Part shown: in pieces, positions 8,568 to 16,584 of the stretch
Numbering within the stretch: position 1 is the first letter of the stretch
Layout: each line of letters opens with the position of its first letter
The notes under the pieces: generated by a model
Seen by the model: only the letters and a program-made list of their open reading frames with translations
Databases searched by the model: none
Told to the model about the DNA's origin: nothing
Source: Phycisphaerales bacterium
GTDB lineage: Bacteria > Planctomycetota > Phycisphaerae > Phycisphaerales > UBA1924
Length of the DNA: 47,625 nucleotides
Assembly (NCBI GenBank): GCA_020849615.1
Contig: JADLFW010000014.1
Coordinates: 1 to 47,625 of the forward strand
Direction: 5' to 3'
Made by a program: the position numbers and the translations under genes

Positions 8568-8930
8568 TTACACCATCGACTTGAGGCCCTTGAGGGGACG
8601 GACCTTGATGACGTTGCGGGCCGGCTTCGGCTTCACTTCCATCATCTCGCCCGGCTTGAAGGGGTTGGGGCGCATGCCGCCCTTGGTGGCGGGCTTCTTG
8701 ATGACGCGGACGCGCATCAGGCCCGGCACGTTGAAGTCGGTGCCCTTGCCCAGGTCCGCGGCCATGATGCGGCCCATGGTGTCGAACATGAGGGCGACCT
8801 GCTTGCGGCTGAGGCCGATGTGGTCCGCGATGGTCGAGTAGATCTCGCCCTTGGTCCGGGGCTTGCTCGACGCGGAGATCTTCGGCGGTTTGGGGGCCGC
8901 GGCGGACTTCTTGGCCGTCTTCTTTGCCAT
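8568..8930 (-). CDS. HU/IHF family nucleoid protein with a basic N-terminal extension
   Basis: A 120-residue DNA-bending histone-like protein. Residues 1-25 form a Lys/Ala/Pro-rich tail (MAKKTAKKSAAAPKPPK). The HU fold follows: TKGEIYSTIADHIGLSRKQVALMFDTMGRIMAADL, then FNVPGLMRVRVIKKPATKGG, then the MRPNPFKPGEMMEVKPKPARNVIKVRPL arm and strand. Classical HU is about 90 residues, so the extension is the unusual part, comparable to tailed HU proteins of several other phyla. ATG at 8930 is chosen because GGAG sits seven bases upstream and an N-terminal fit fails for the longer frame. It has its own promoter and terminator. Confidence 0.92.
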   Translation of the reverse strand: MAKKTAKKSAAAPKPPKISASSKPRTKGEIYSTIADHIGLSRKQVALMFDTMGRIMAADLGKGTDFNVPGLMRVRVIKKPATKGGMRPNPFKPGEMMEVKPKPARNVIKVRPLKGLKSMV

Positions 8931-8975
8931 GTGCTTCTCCAGAGAAATGCGTTCTTTCCCGCAAAACGTGGCCAG

Positions 8976-9004
8976 TTTGTAACGCGCAGCGCGCATCTCT
9001 TCAA
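8976..9004 (-). promoter_or_regulatory. promoter of the HU gene
   Basis: Read leftwards: TTGAAG (-35, 9004-8999), a 17-base spacer, TACAAA (-10, 8981-8976). The predicted start near 8969 gives a 39-base leader to the HU start codon. Four of six matches at each hexamer and correct spacing. Confidence 0.5.
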
Positions 9005-9078
9005 GCTCGCGCGGTCATTTCGGGGCGAAATTCCGCATGGTTTTCGACATTTTTTGTCATCGGCCCCTCACCGCCGTG

Positions 9079-9789
9079 TCAATGCGCCGCCAAACTGAGC
9101 AGGAGCGCGGAGTGATCGGAGACTCGATTCTCGCGCTCGGCGTGCGAGTAGGAGGCCGCGCGGACGCGCGGGCGGAGGCTCGGTGAGACGAACGCGGCGT
9201 CGATCCGGAACCCGTTGCCGATCGAGCTCCGCCAGCTGAACTCCCGCCCGTCGGGGTTCATCAGCCGCCAGGCATCGGCGTAGCCCATGGCCGACAGTTC
9301 ACCCAGCAGCGCGGTGCAGTTGAACGTCGCGCCCGACTCATCCAGCTGGTGCCGGCCGGTGTTGAAGTCCCCCAGCACGATGGCGTCGCCCGCCCGGCAA
9401 GCCCGCGCCAGGTTCAGCAGGGCGCGCCAGCATCCCGTGCGGGCGCGGGGCGCGGACCGGTCCGGGACATGCGCCGCAATAATCGTCGTATCTGCTTGTG
9501 GCAGAACCGCTTGCAGTAATCGCCCCGACGCCTCGGCAGCCTCGAATGGCCTGAATTCCAGCGGCCATCGCGAGGCGATCAGGATGCCATTGACACCCTG
9601 CGCGGGCTCGGTCGAAACCTGATGACGCCAGCCGTGGTCATCCAGGACGGCCCGGATCTGCCCCCCCACTGTCCGGCGGTATTCGGTGAGCACGACGATG
9701 TCGGCATCGTGCTCGAGCAGGCTCAGGGCGATCTGGGGCATGCGGCGGGCCCCGCCACCGTGCAGGATGTTCCAGGCCAGGAGCTTCAC
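9079..9789 (-). CDS. endonuclease/exonuclease/phosphatase (EEP) family hydrolase
   Basis: This 236-residue Mg-dependent hydrolase has the DNase I-like fold shared by exonuclease III and many phosphodiesterases. Family motifs appear in order: LLAWNILHGG (metal Asn), VVLTEY (metal Glu), GILIASRWPL, IIAAHVPD, VLGDFNTG (Asp and Asn), FRIDAAFVSP and SDHSALLLSL (catalytic Asp-His). The start is GTG at 9789 with GGAGG five bases upstream. No signal peptide is visible, so a cytoplasmic role such as DNA repair is likely, although the family also holds phosphatases of non-nucleic substrates. It is divergent from the dehydrogenase at 9851. Confidence 0.88.
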   Translation of the reverse strand: MKLLAWNILHGGGARRMPQIALSLLEHDADIVVLTEYRRTVGGQIRAVLDDHGWRHQVSTEPAQGVNGILIASRWPLEFRPFEAAEASGRLLQAVLPQADTTIIAAHVPDRSAPRARTGCWRALLNLARACRAGDAIVLGDFNTGRHQLDESGATFNCTALLGELSAMGYADAWRLMNPDGREFSWRSSIGNGFRIDAAFVSPSLRPRVRAASYSHAERENRVSDHSALLLSLAAH

Positions 9790-9850
9790 TCACCCTCCAT
9801 CTCGGAACAGGCGCGGGGGCCACCGGCCCGGCGCGGCGATAGCCTACGGC

Positions 9851-10819
9851 ATGCCGAGCCCCTCGCCCATCGTCGCCGTCAGCCGCGCCCTGCCCGGGAC
9901 CGTCGAGATTCCCAAGGCCGAGATTCGCCGCGGCCCGGAGCGCAAGATGCCGCGGGACGAGTTCTTGCGGTTCATCCAGGGCGCTTCGGTGCTGGTGACG
10001 TGGGTGTCGGAACGGGTGGACCGCGAGGCGCTGGATGCGGCCGGGCCCGGCCTGAAGGGTGTCTGCAACTTCGCCGTCGGGACCGACAACATCGACCTCC
10101 CGGCCTGCCGCGAGCGCGGCATCATCGTGACTAATACACCCAACGCGGTCACGGAGGGGACGGCGGACCTCACCTGGGCCCTGATCCTGGGGGTGGCGAG
10201 GAAGCTGGTGGTTGCCGATCGCTTTGCCCGGTCGGCGGAATACGGGCAGCGCGGGCCGCTGGGCCCGACCGAGTTCGTCGGGCTCGACCTGACGGGCCGG
10301 ACGCTGCTGATCATCGGGGCGGGTCGGATCGGGTTCGCGGTGGCGATGCGGTCGCTGGGCTGGGGGATGCGGGTGCTGTACACGGCCCGGCAGCGGCACT
10401 GGGATTTCGAGCTTGCCCCTCTCGCGGCCCGGCGTGTGGAACTGGAGGAGGGCCTGAAGGAGGCGGATGTGGTGAGCATCCACTGCCCGCTGACCGACCA
10501 GACGCGCGGACTGATAGGCGCGCGGCAGCTGGAACTCATGAAGCCGACAGCAGTTCTGATCAACACGGCCCGCGGCCCGATCGTGAAGGAGGGGGATCTG
10601 TCGGCGGCGCTCAAGGCCGGGCGGATCTGGGGGGCCGGGCTGGATGTCTTTGAGCGGGAGCCGCAGGTGCACCCCGACCTCATCGGGCTGGAAAACTGCA
10701 TCCTGACCCCGCACATCGGCAGCGCTGCCGACCGCTACCGGCGGGAAATGACCGCGATGGTCTGCGAGAACGCCCGGGCCATCCTGGCGAGTGTCGAGCC
10801 ACCGAACCGGGTGGTGTAA
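9851..10819 (+). CDS. D-2-hydroxyacid dehydrogenase (glyoxylate/hydroxypyruvate reductase type)
   Basis: A 322-residue NAD(P)H-dependent enzyme that reduces 2-oxo acids such as glyoxylate or hydroxypyruvate. It shows the family signatures CNFAVGTDNIDLPACRERGIIVTNTPNAVTEGTADL, the dinucleotide motif LLIIGAGRIGFAVA (GxGxxG), the catalytic Arg in INTARGPIVKEGDLSAAL, Glu in GLDVFEREPQVHPDL and His in TPHIGSA. The frame is open further upstream, but ATG at 9851 matches the family N-terminus. The exact substrate is not determined by the sequence. A small unrecognised gene follows after eight bases and is probably cotranscribed. Confidence 0.92.
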   Translation: MPSPSPIVAVSRALPGTVEIPKAEIRRGPERKMPRDEFLRFIQGASVLVTWVSERVDREALDAAGPGLKGVCNFAVGTDNIDLPACRERGIIVTNTPNAVTEGTADLTWALILGVARKLVVADRFARSAEYGQRGPLGPTEFVGLDLTGRTLLIIGAGRIGFAVAMRSLGWGMRVLYTARQRHWDFELAPLAARRVELEEGLKEADVVSIHCPLTDQTRGLIGARQLELMKPTAVLINTARGPIVKEGDLSAALKAGRIWGAGLDVFEREPQVHPDLIGLENCILTPHIGSAADRYRREMTAMVCENARAILASVEPPNRVV

Positions 10820-10827
10820 AGCCAGCG

Positions 10828-11331
10828 ATGAAAACGCCGGAACTCATTTCTACGCAGGAGGATCGGCGCTTCTGGCTGGTCGCTCTGGACCGACCGGGTG
10901 ATTGGCCCGCCGACCCGTGGCCCGCGCTGCCCGCCTTTTCGCTGCTCGTGGTCGCTGACCACCCTGGCTGGCCCGCGGAAGAGATCCGGGCGTTTGTCCA
11001 CAGAAGCTTGGAGCACGGGGCTCGTTCCATCTGTTGCTGGGGTGACCAGTCGGATGAAATGGAAGAGGTGTTCGACTGGGACCAGGTCTTCAGGGAAGTC
11101 TTGGACGACTACGGGAAGCGGGTGCCGTTCGCCATCACGACCTCCCATCGCGGCCAAACGCTCCTTCAGGCGGTGTGGTTCTTTTGTCACAACTCTGAGC
11201 CGTACGAGCCGCGAGGCCAGCGCTGGTGCGACTGGCTTACGGTGGTCATCGGCCGGCCCGAGCTTGCCGCCGAAGTGCGTGAGTTACTTGCCGACCCGAG
11301 GGCGTTGTATGACCGACTGCCCGACGATTAA
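10828..11331 (+). CDS. small acidic protein of unknown function
   Basis: I do not recognise the family of this 167-residue soluble protein. It reads as an alternating alpha/beta domain: FSLLVVADHPGWPAEEIRAFVHRSLEHGARSICCWG (possible Rossmann-like strand-helix-strand), a conserved-looking SDEMEEVFDWDQVFREVLDDYG, then VPFAITTSHRGQTLLQAVWFFCHN. No signal peptide or membrane segment is seen. It begins eight bases after the dehydrogenase stop codon, so the two probably share a transcript. It ends convergently, overlapping the TSCPD gene by four bases (TTAA). Confidence 0.75.
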   Translation: MKTPELISTQEDRRFWLVALDRPGDWPADPWPALPAFSLLVVADHPGWPAEEIRAFVHRSLEHGARSICCWGDQSDEMEEVFDWDQVFREVLDDYGKRVPFAITTSHRGQTLLQAVWFFCHNSEPYEPRGQRWCDWLTVVIGRPELAAEVRELLADPRALYDRLPDD

Positions 11332-11687
11332 CGCCGGATCCGCCCGTAGTGCAGTTCGAGGTACCGGGCCACGTAGTCAACGATCGACTGGGCCTCCGGG
11401 ATATCCGGGTTGCTGGTGATCCCCAGCGGCTCGAACCGCATGCCCTTGAAGCGGACGACCGCCTCCTCCACGGACAGTCCGAACTGGAGGGCGAGGCTGA
11501 AGGCCCGGCAGAACGCCTGGCACATGCCGGAGATCGTCGAGCCTTCCTTGGCCATCTTGATGAAGATCTCGCCGGGCCGGCCATCCGGGTACAGCCCGAT
11601 GGTCAGGTATCCCTCGTGCCGCGCGATGGCGAACTTGTGGGTAACGGATTCGCGGGTGACCGGGAGGCTCGACCGGGTTGCGACCAT
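11328..11687 (-). CDS. stand-alone TSCPD domain protein, NrdJ C-terminal type
   Basis: The 119-residue product corresponds to the C-terminal segment of adenosylcobalamin-dependent class II ribonucleotide reductase (NrdJ): THKFAIARHEGYLTIGLYPDGRPGEIFIKMAKEGSTISGM, then FSLALQFGLSVEEAVVRFKGMRFEPLGITSNPDIPEAQSIVDYVARYLEL. The TSCPD-type Cys seems reduced to a single Cys at GMCQAFCRAF. No catalytic reductase domain lies within several kilobases. Split NrdJ proteins (NrdJa/NrdJb) are known in other bacteria, so this may be a detached partner or a regulatory relative. The start is ATG at 11687, with GAAGGG about ten bases upstream. Confidence 0.85.
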   Translation of the reverse strand: MVATRSSLPVTRESVTHKFAIARHEGYLTIGLYPDGRPGEIFIKMAKEGSTISGMCQAFCRAFSLALQFGLSVEEAVVRFKGMRFEPLGITSNPDIPEAQSIVDYVARYLELHYGRIRR

Positions 11688-11931
11688 GGACTGGGACCCT
11701 TCCGTGGGCGTGGGATCGGGAGGCTTGGGAGGCTCGGGCTGCACACGCGGAATGTAGCCGCCGCAACCGAGAAAGGCCCGTCCCCAACAAGCATCCGTGA
11801 CAGCGGCCGCGGCGGGCCGCAACGCGAAGGGATATCGGACACCCCCCGCGCGACGCCGCAGAATATCGCTTTCGGGCCCCCTCCCGGGGGCTCCGCGGCG
11901 GACGGGGTGGACAAAGGATGGACGGCCCGGC

Positions 11932-11960
11932 TTGCTCGAGGGGCCCAACAGGTCGATACT
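11932..11960 (+). promoter_or_regulatory. promoter of the secA leader gene
   Basis: TTGCTC (11932-11937), a 17-base spacer and GATACT (11955-11960) place transcription start near 11967. That leaves a very short leader before the ATG at 11975. No other good promoter is seen before secA. Confidence 0.4.
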
Positions 11961-11974
11961 TAACGGTCTTGACG

Positions 11975-12331
11975 ATGACGTGCCAGACCCACTGCCCGAT
12001 CGCCTGCCGGCGCCCATCCCTTTCCGGGGTGTCGCTGCTGGTGCTGGTGGCGTTTGCGCTGGGGGCCTCGGTCTCCCGGGCCGATGCTTCCCTGACTCGG
12101 ATGGAGGGGTCGCAGGACCGGGCGGTGCTCGTCACGACCGTGCCGCAGCACCGGGTGGCCCGTCCGCAGCGCCGGCAGGAGGAGCGTCCGGCTTCGGCCT
12201 CCGGTACGGCGGGGCAGCGGCGCGGCGAGCGGACGAAGGAGGCTTCGCCCGCGGGCGAGTCGCGACCGCTGAATCTGCCGTGCCTGCGCGAATCGCTGGT
12301 GGCGTTGCCCCCGCCCCCGCGGTCGCACTGA
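11975..12331 (+). CDS. small secreted protein before secA, candidate export-monitoring leader
   Basis: The 118-residue protein has an evident signal peptide: basic n-region with Arg-Arg, hydrophobic core SGVSLLVLVAFALGASV, and an ADA cleavage site near residue 38. A low-complexity, Arg/Ser/Ala-rich linker of about 60 residues follows. It then ends LNLPCLRESLVALPPPPRSH, with four consecutive prolines three residues before the stop. The position directly upstream of secA on the same strand, the signal sequence, the lack of any folded domain and a stall-prone C-terminus recall SecM-type arrest peptides. There is no sequence similarity to E. coli SecM. ATG at 11975 is preferred over 11918 because it begins at the signal peptide. 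Function is inference only. Confidence 0.6.
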   Translation: MTCQTHCPIACRRPSLSGVSLLVLVAFALGASVSRADASLTRMEGSQDRAVLVTTVPQHRVARPQRRQEERPASASGTAGQRRGERTKEASPAGESRPLNLPCLRESLVALPPPPRSH

Positions 12332-12336
12332 CGCAG

Positions 12337-12501
12337 CGGCCCGCCGGGGCCGTTCCATCGACCACCGTCCAACTTCACAAACAGACATCGGGCCGCCGCG
12401 CGGGGTGCAGTTCCCGCCGCGGGCCCGGCCGCGGATACCGGATGATCCGGCGCGGTTCATTCCGCCCGCCGACCCGAGATGAGGGACCGGCGGGCCCGAG
12501 G
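12337..12501 (+). promoter_or_regulatory. structured region between the leader gene and secA
   Basis: Three G+C-rich hairpins precede secA. The first (12337-12342 with 12347-12352) begins five bases after the leader stop codon, within reach of a ribosome paused there. The second is long (12389-12404 with 12413-12427, small bulges). The third pairs 12464-12471 (GCCCGCCG) perfectly with 12488-12495 (CGGCGGGC) and abuts the secA Shine-Dalgarno GAGG at 12498-12501. They could control access to the secA ribosome-binding site, but in this base composition chance hairpins are common. Confidence 0.4.
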
Positions 12502-12509
12502 CGATTCCC

Positions 12510-15500
12510 ATGGCGCAGCAGCAAGGCATCCCGCTGGTCGGCCCGTTCCTGAACAAGCTGATCGGCACCCGCAACGAGCGGTTCGTCAAGAAGTACACGC
12601 AGCGGGTGAACGCGATCAACGCGATCGAGGCGCAGACGCGGAAGCTCACCGATGCGCAGCTCCGCGTGAAGGTGCTGGAGTTCCGGGCCCGGCACGACGA
12701 GGGGGCCAAGACCGAGGACATCATGATCGAGGGGTTCGCGGTTGCGCGGGAGGCGATGGACCGGGCCGTGGGGATCCGGAACATCTTCAACCCGCAGCAC
12801 CATTTCGACCCGACGCTGCTGCCGCCGGCGGTGCAGGAGATGTACCACAAGGTCAAGGCCGAGATGGAGGCCCGCCCGCCCGCGCCGCCGACGGGCGAGT
12901 TCCTGGGGTGCGTGGATCCGCAGCCGGGCTGGCGGCAGGTGGACATCCCCAACGAGATCTACGAGGCGGTGAAGGCGCTGTACCCCGAGAGCCGGCCGCC
13001 CTTCCGGGCCCGGCCGTTCGATGTGCAGCTCATCGGCGGCATGGTGCTGTGCCAGGGGAAGATCTCGGAAATGAGGACGGGCGAGGGCAAGACGATCGTG
13101 GCCCCGCTGGCGTGCTACCAGGCGGCGATCGAGCGGCGCAAGGTGCACGTCGTGACGGTGAACGACTACCTGGTGCAGCGTGACCGCGACTGGACGTTCC
13201 CGTTCTTCCACGCCCTGGGGATGACGGTGGGCGCGATCCACCCGATCCACCAGCAGTCGGAGGATGAGAAGCGGGTGATGTACCGCTGCGATGTGGTGTA
13301 CGGGACGACGGCGGAGTTCGGGTTCGATTATCTGCGCGACAACATGAAGCGGTCGGTGGACCAGCAGGTGCAGCGCCGGCGGGACTTCGCGATCGTGGAC
13401 GAGGTGGACTCGATCCTGATCGACGAGGCCCGGACGCCGCTGATCATCTCGGGCCCGGCGCACGAGGACCAGCCGCGCTACGACCTGGCGGACCGGCTGG
13501 CCCGCCACCTGGTGGAGAAGCAGCGGCCGTGGAACGAGCAGGATGAGCGGGTGCAGGAGGTGCAGCGGCGGCTGAAGGGGCTGGAGGGCGACATCCGCCA
13601 GGCCCGCGACAAGGCGGCGATCCCGAAGATGCAGGAGGAGATGCGCCGGCTCAAGGGCGAGCTGCCCGCGCTGGAAGGCGACCGCAACAAGTTCGTCCAG
13701 TACTACGAGGTGAAGCCGGAGCGCAAGGCGGCGCACCTGACGCACGAAGGGATCGCCGAGGCGCAGCGGGCCGCGGGCGTGGGCTCGTTCTACGTGGACC
13801 AGAACATGGACCTGCCCCACCTGCTGGAGCAGGCCCTGCGGGCCCACGCGGTGTACCAGAAGGACCGCGACTACGTGATCATGAACGTCGCCGACCAGGG
13901 CAGCGGCAAGCCGGTCCCCAGCATCGTGATCGTGGATGTGTTCACGGGTCGGCCCATGATCGGCCGCCAGTGGTCCGATGGCCTGCACCAGGCGGTCGAG
14001 GCCAAGGAGAAGGTGCCGATCAAGCAGGAGACGCAGACGGTCGCGACCGTCACGATCCAGAACTTCTTCAAGATGTACAAGCGCCTGGCGGGCATGACGG
14101 GCACGGCCGACACCGAGGCCCAGGAGTTCCACGACATCTACAAGCTGGACGTCGTGGCGATCCCCACCAACCGGGCCGTCATCCGCCGCGACTTCGACGA
14201 CCTGGTGTTCCTGGTGGCCAAGGACAAGTGGAACGCGATCGTCGACGAGATCAAGGCCTTCCACGACGCGGGCCGGCCGATCCTGGTCGGCACCACCAGC
14301 GTCGAGAAGAGCGAGCAGCTCTCCGAGATGCTGACCCGACGCCACGGGATCCAGCACGAGGTGCTCAACGCCAAGCAGCACGACCGCGAGGCCAACATCA
14401 TCGAGAACGCGGGCCAGCTGGGCGCGGTGATGATCGCGACCAACATGGCGGGCCGCGGCACCGACATCAAGCTGGGGGCGTTCACCCGCGAGCAGCTGCT
14501 GGAGCACTGGCTCCGCCGGGGGCTTGTGCCGCGCGAGGTGACTATCGAGGCGCCCACGGAGCGGCTGCGCGAGGCGGTGTACCGCAAGATCGCGCCGCAG
14601 TTCCTGGATGTCAAGAAGCGGGAGGTCGGCGATGTGCCGTTCGCCGAGCTGGAGCTTCAGCTCCTGCGCCACTGGGCCCTGACGCACACCTGGGTCAGCC
14701 CCAAGTCGATCGACCGCATGAGCGCCGAGGACCTGCGCAAGGCCCTCGACGAGCACGGCCGGTTCCTGCTGCACAACCTCCGCTGGTTCGACAACATCGA
14801 GGACATGGGCGGGCTGCACGTGATCGGCACCGAGCGCCACGAGGCCCGGCGCATCGACAACCAGCTGCGCGGGCGGTCGGGCCGGCAGGGCGACAAGGGC
14901 TCCAGCCGCTTCTTCGTGGCCCTCGATGACGACCTGATGAAGATGTTCGCGGGCGAGACCACCATGAGGGTGCTGGCCCGGCTGGGCATGAAGGAGGGCG
15001 ACGCCATCGAGCACCCCATGCTCTCCAAGAGCGTGGAGCGGGCCCAGCGGAAGGTCGAGGAACGCAACTTCCAGATCCGCAAGAACGTGCTCGAGTACGA
15101 CGAGGTGATGGAGCACCAGCGGCAGACCTTCTACGGCCTGCGGCAGCGGGCCCTCGAGGGCCGCGATGTGAAGGGGCTGGTGTTCGACTACATCCGCGAC
15201 GCGGTGGATGATGCCGTGGGCAACTATCTGGATGCGGACTATCCGGCCCAGTGCGCCAGCGAGTTCGCGGCCAACCGCCTCGAGTGCTCGATCCCGCCCG
15301 ACCGCCTCCGCGGCAAGGACCTGGAGGAGATGATCCACCAGATCCGCCAGGAGGCCAAGGCGGACGCCCGGGCCAAGATCGACAACACCCTCGGCGAGTA
15401 CATGGCCACCGAGGGCTCCGATGTCATCGTCGACTTCGACCCCGTCGGCCTGGCCAGCTGGGCCAAGGCCAACTTCGAGGTCGACCTCGACCCGGCCGAG

Positions 15501-16502
15501 CTCGGCGAGGGCGGGACGGGCCAGCGCGGCCGCGTCCGCAGCATCCTCGTCTCCGCCGCCGAGGACCGCGTGGACAACGCGGACCTCTCGGGGCTCGAGC
15601 AGTACCTCGTCGCCGACTACGGCGCGGGGGAGCTCGTGAAGTGGGCCAAGGAGAAGTTCGGCTTTGACGTGACGGTCGAGGAGATCCTCAAGGCCAAGGA
15701 GGACGAGGAACGGCAGCCCTCGGCCGTGCTCATGGACCGGGCCGCGGCGCTCTACCGCAAGCGCGAGGTCGAGTACCCCGTCGAGTTCGCGATGGAAACG
15801 ACCATGATGGTCATGCGCCAGGCGCCCGCCGAGGGGGCCAACTACCTCGTCAACTGGGCCAACCGCCGCTTCGGGCTGGGATGGACGGGCGAGACCCTCC
15901 GCTCGACCCTGCCGCAGAAGATCCGCGAGCAGCTCCTGACGGCCTCCGAGCAGTTCGTCGCCGGCGGCCGGCTCGAGAAGGAGGTCGCCGATGCGCAGCA
16001 GTGCGCGACCGACGATGCCCTCGATGCGCACCTGAAGGAGCGCCTCGGCGTCGGCATCACCGATTCGATGCGATACCTCGAGGGGGCCGAGCGCCGGGAC
16101 GCGATCCGGGCCCGGGTGGAGAACGTGCTGCGGGCCGAGCTGCTCTACTTCGAGCGGACGGTCCTGCTGGACATCTTCGACAGCTCTTGGCGGGACCATC
16201 TGTACGCGATGGACCAGCTGCGCGACTCGATCGGGTTCCGCAGCTTCAGCCAGCAGGACCCCCGCATCGAGTACAAGCGCGAGGGCTCGCACCTGTTCCA
16301 CGCCATGATGGAGACGATCCGCAACCGCGTGACGGACTACATCTTCAAGGCGCGGATCAGCCCGGCGATGCAGTTCGCGCAGTCTGCGGCGCCCAGGCCC
16401 GCCCCGGCCCAGCGGCCCGCGCCGCGGCCCGCTTCGGCGCCCCCGGCCGGGCTGGGTTCCAGCACGATCTCAGGACCGGGGCTGCAGGGCGAGATGCTGT
16501 AG
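12510..16502 (+). CDS. secA: preprotein translocase ATPase SecA, enlarged
   Basis: The motor of the Sec pathway drives unfolded proteins through SecYEG. Recognisable parts are Walker A MRTGEGKT (188-195), VNDYLVQRD, the DEVDSILIDEARTPLIISG box (297 onward), the second motor domain with NMAGRGTDIKLG (Met646 onward), GRSGRQGDKGSSRFF, and the helical scaffold ending with DSSWRDHLYAMDQLRDSIGFRSFSQQDP. At 1,330 residues it exceeds the usual 850-950. A charged coiled-coil insertion lies near 340-400. A 300-residue insertion in the helical region contains three WA(K/N)xxF repeats at Trp984, Trp1045 and Trp1116. The tail is Pro/Ala-rich and lacks the usual C-terminal zinc-binding cysteines. ATG at 12510 has GAGG eight bases upstream. 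Confidence 0.97.
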   Translation: MAQQQGIPLVGPFLNKLIGTRNERFVKKYTQRVNAINAIEAQTRKLTDAQLRVKVLEFRARHDEGAKTEDIMIEGFAVAREAMDRAVGIRNIFNPQHHFDPTLLPPAVQEMYHKVKAEMEARPPAPPTGEFLGCVDPQPGWRQVDIPNEIYEAVKALYPESRPPFRARPFDVQLIGGMVLCQGKISEMRTGEGKTIVAPLACYQAAIERRKVHVVTVNDYLVQRDRDWTFPFFHALGMTVGAIHPIHQQSEDEKRVMYRCDVVYGTTAEFGFDYLRDNMKRSVDQQVQRRRDFAIVDEVDSILIDEARTPLIISGPAHEDQPRYDLADRLARHLVEKQRPWNEQDERVQEVQRRLKGLEGDIRQARDKAAIPKMQEEMRRLKGELPALEGDRNKFVQYYEVKPERKAAHLTHEGIAEAQRAAGVGSFYVDQNMDLPHLLEQALRAHAVYQKDRDYVIMNVADQGSGKPVPSIVIVDVFTGRPMIGRQWSDGLHQAVEAKEKVPIKQETQTVATVTIQNFFKMYKRLAGMTGTADTEAQEFHDIYKLDVVAIPTNRAVIRRDFDDLVFLVAKDKWNAIVDEIKAFHDAGRPILVGTTSVEKSEQLSEMLTRRHGIQHEVLNAKQHDREANIIENAGQLGAVMIATNMAGRGTDIKLGAFTREQLLEHWLRRGLVPREVTIEAPTERLREAVYRKIAPQFLDVKKREVGDVPFAELELQLLRHWALTHTWVSPKSIDRMSAEDLRKALDEHGRFLLHNLRWFDNIEDMGGLHVIGTERHEARRIDNQLRGRSGRQGDKGSSRFFVALDDDLMKMFAGETTMRVLARLGMKEGDAIEHPMLSKSVERAQRKVEERNFQIRKNVLEYDEVMEHQRQTFYGLRQRALEGRDVKGLVFDYIRDAVDDAVGNYLDADYPAQCASEFAANRLECSIPPDRLRGKDLEEMIHQIRQEAKADARAKIDNTLGEYMATEGSDVIVDFDPVGLASWAKANFEVDLDPAELGEGGTGQRGRVRSILVSAAEDRVDNADLSGLEQYLVADYGAGELVKWAKEKFGFDVTVEEILKAKEDEERQPSAVLMDRAAALYRKREVEYPVEFAMETTMMVMRQAPAEGANYLVNWANRRFGLGWTGETLRSTLPQKIREQLLTASEQFVAGGRLEKEVADAQQCATDDALDAHLKERLGVGITDSMRYLEGAERRDAIRARVENVLRAELLYFERTVLLDIFDSSWRDHLYAMDQLRDSIGFRSFSQQDPRIEYKREGSHLFHAMMETIRNRVTDYIFKARISPAMQFAQSAAPRPAPAQRPAPRPASAPPAGLGSSTISGPGLQGEML

Positions 16503-16531
16503 GCTCGCCGTCCGGATATCCGTGAACGAAG

Positions 16532-16568
16532 ACGGCCCGCCGGTGAACCCGGCGGGCCGTTTGTGTTC
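16532..16568 (+). terminator. Rho-independent terminator of secA
   Basis: A perfect 12-bp stem (16532-16543, ACGGCCCGCCGG, with 16549-16560) with loop TGAAC is followed by TTGTGTTC. It lies 30 bases past the secA stop codon. Confidence 0.85.
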
Positions 16569-16584
16569 AATAAACCGGCTTGGG

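Noticed and set aside
12375..16301. A 1,308-codon open frame antisense to secA
   Set aside because: A mirror of secA codon usage with Leu/His/Arg/Val-rich, repetitive translation and no recognisable fold.
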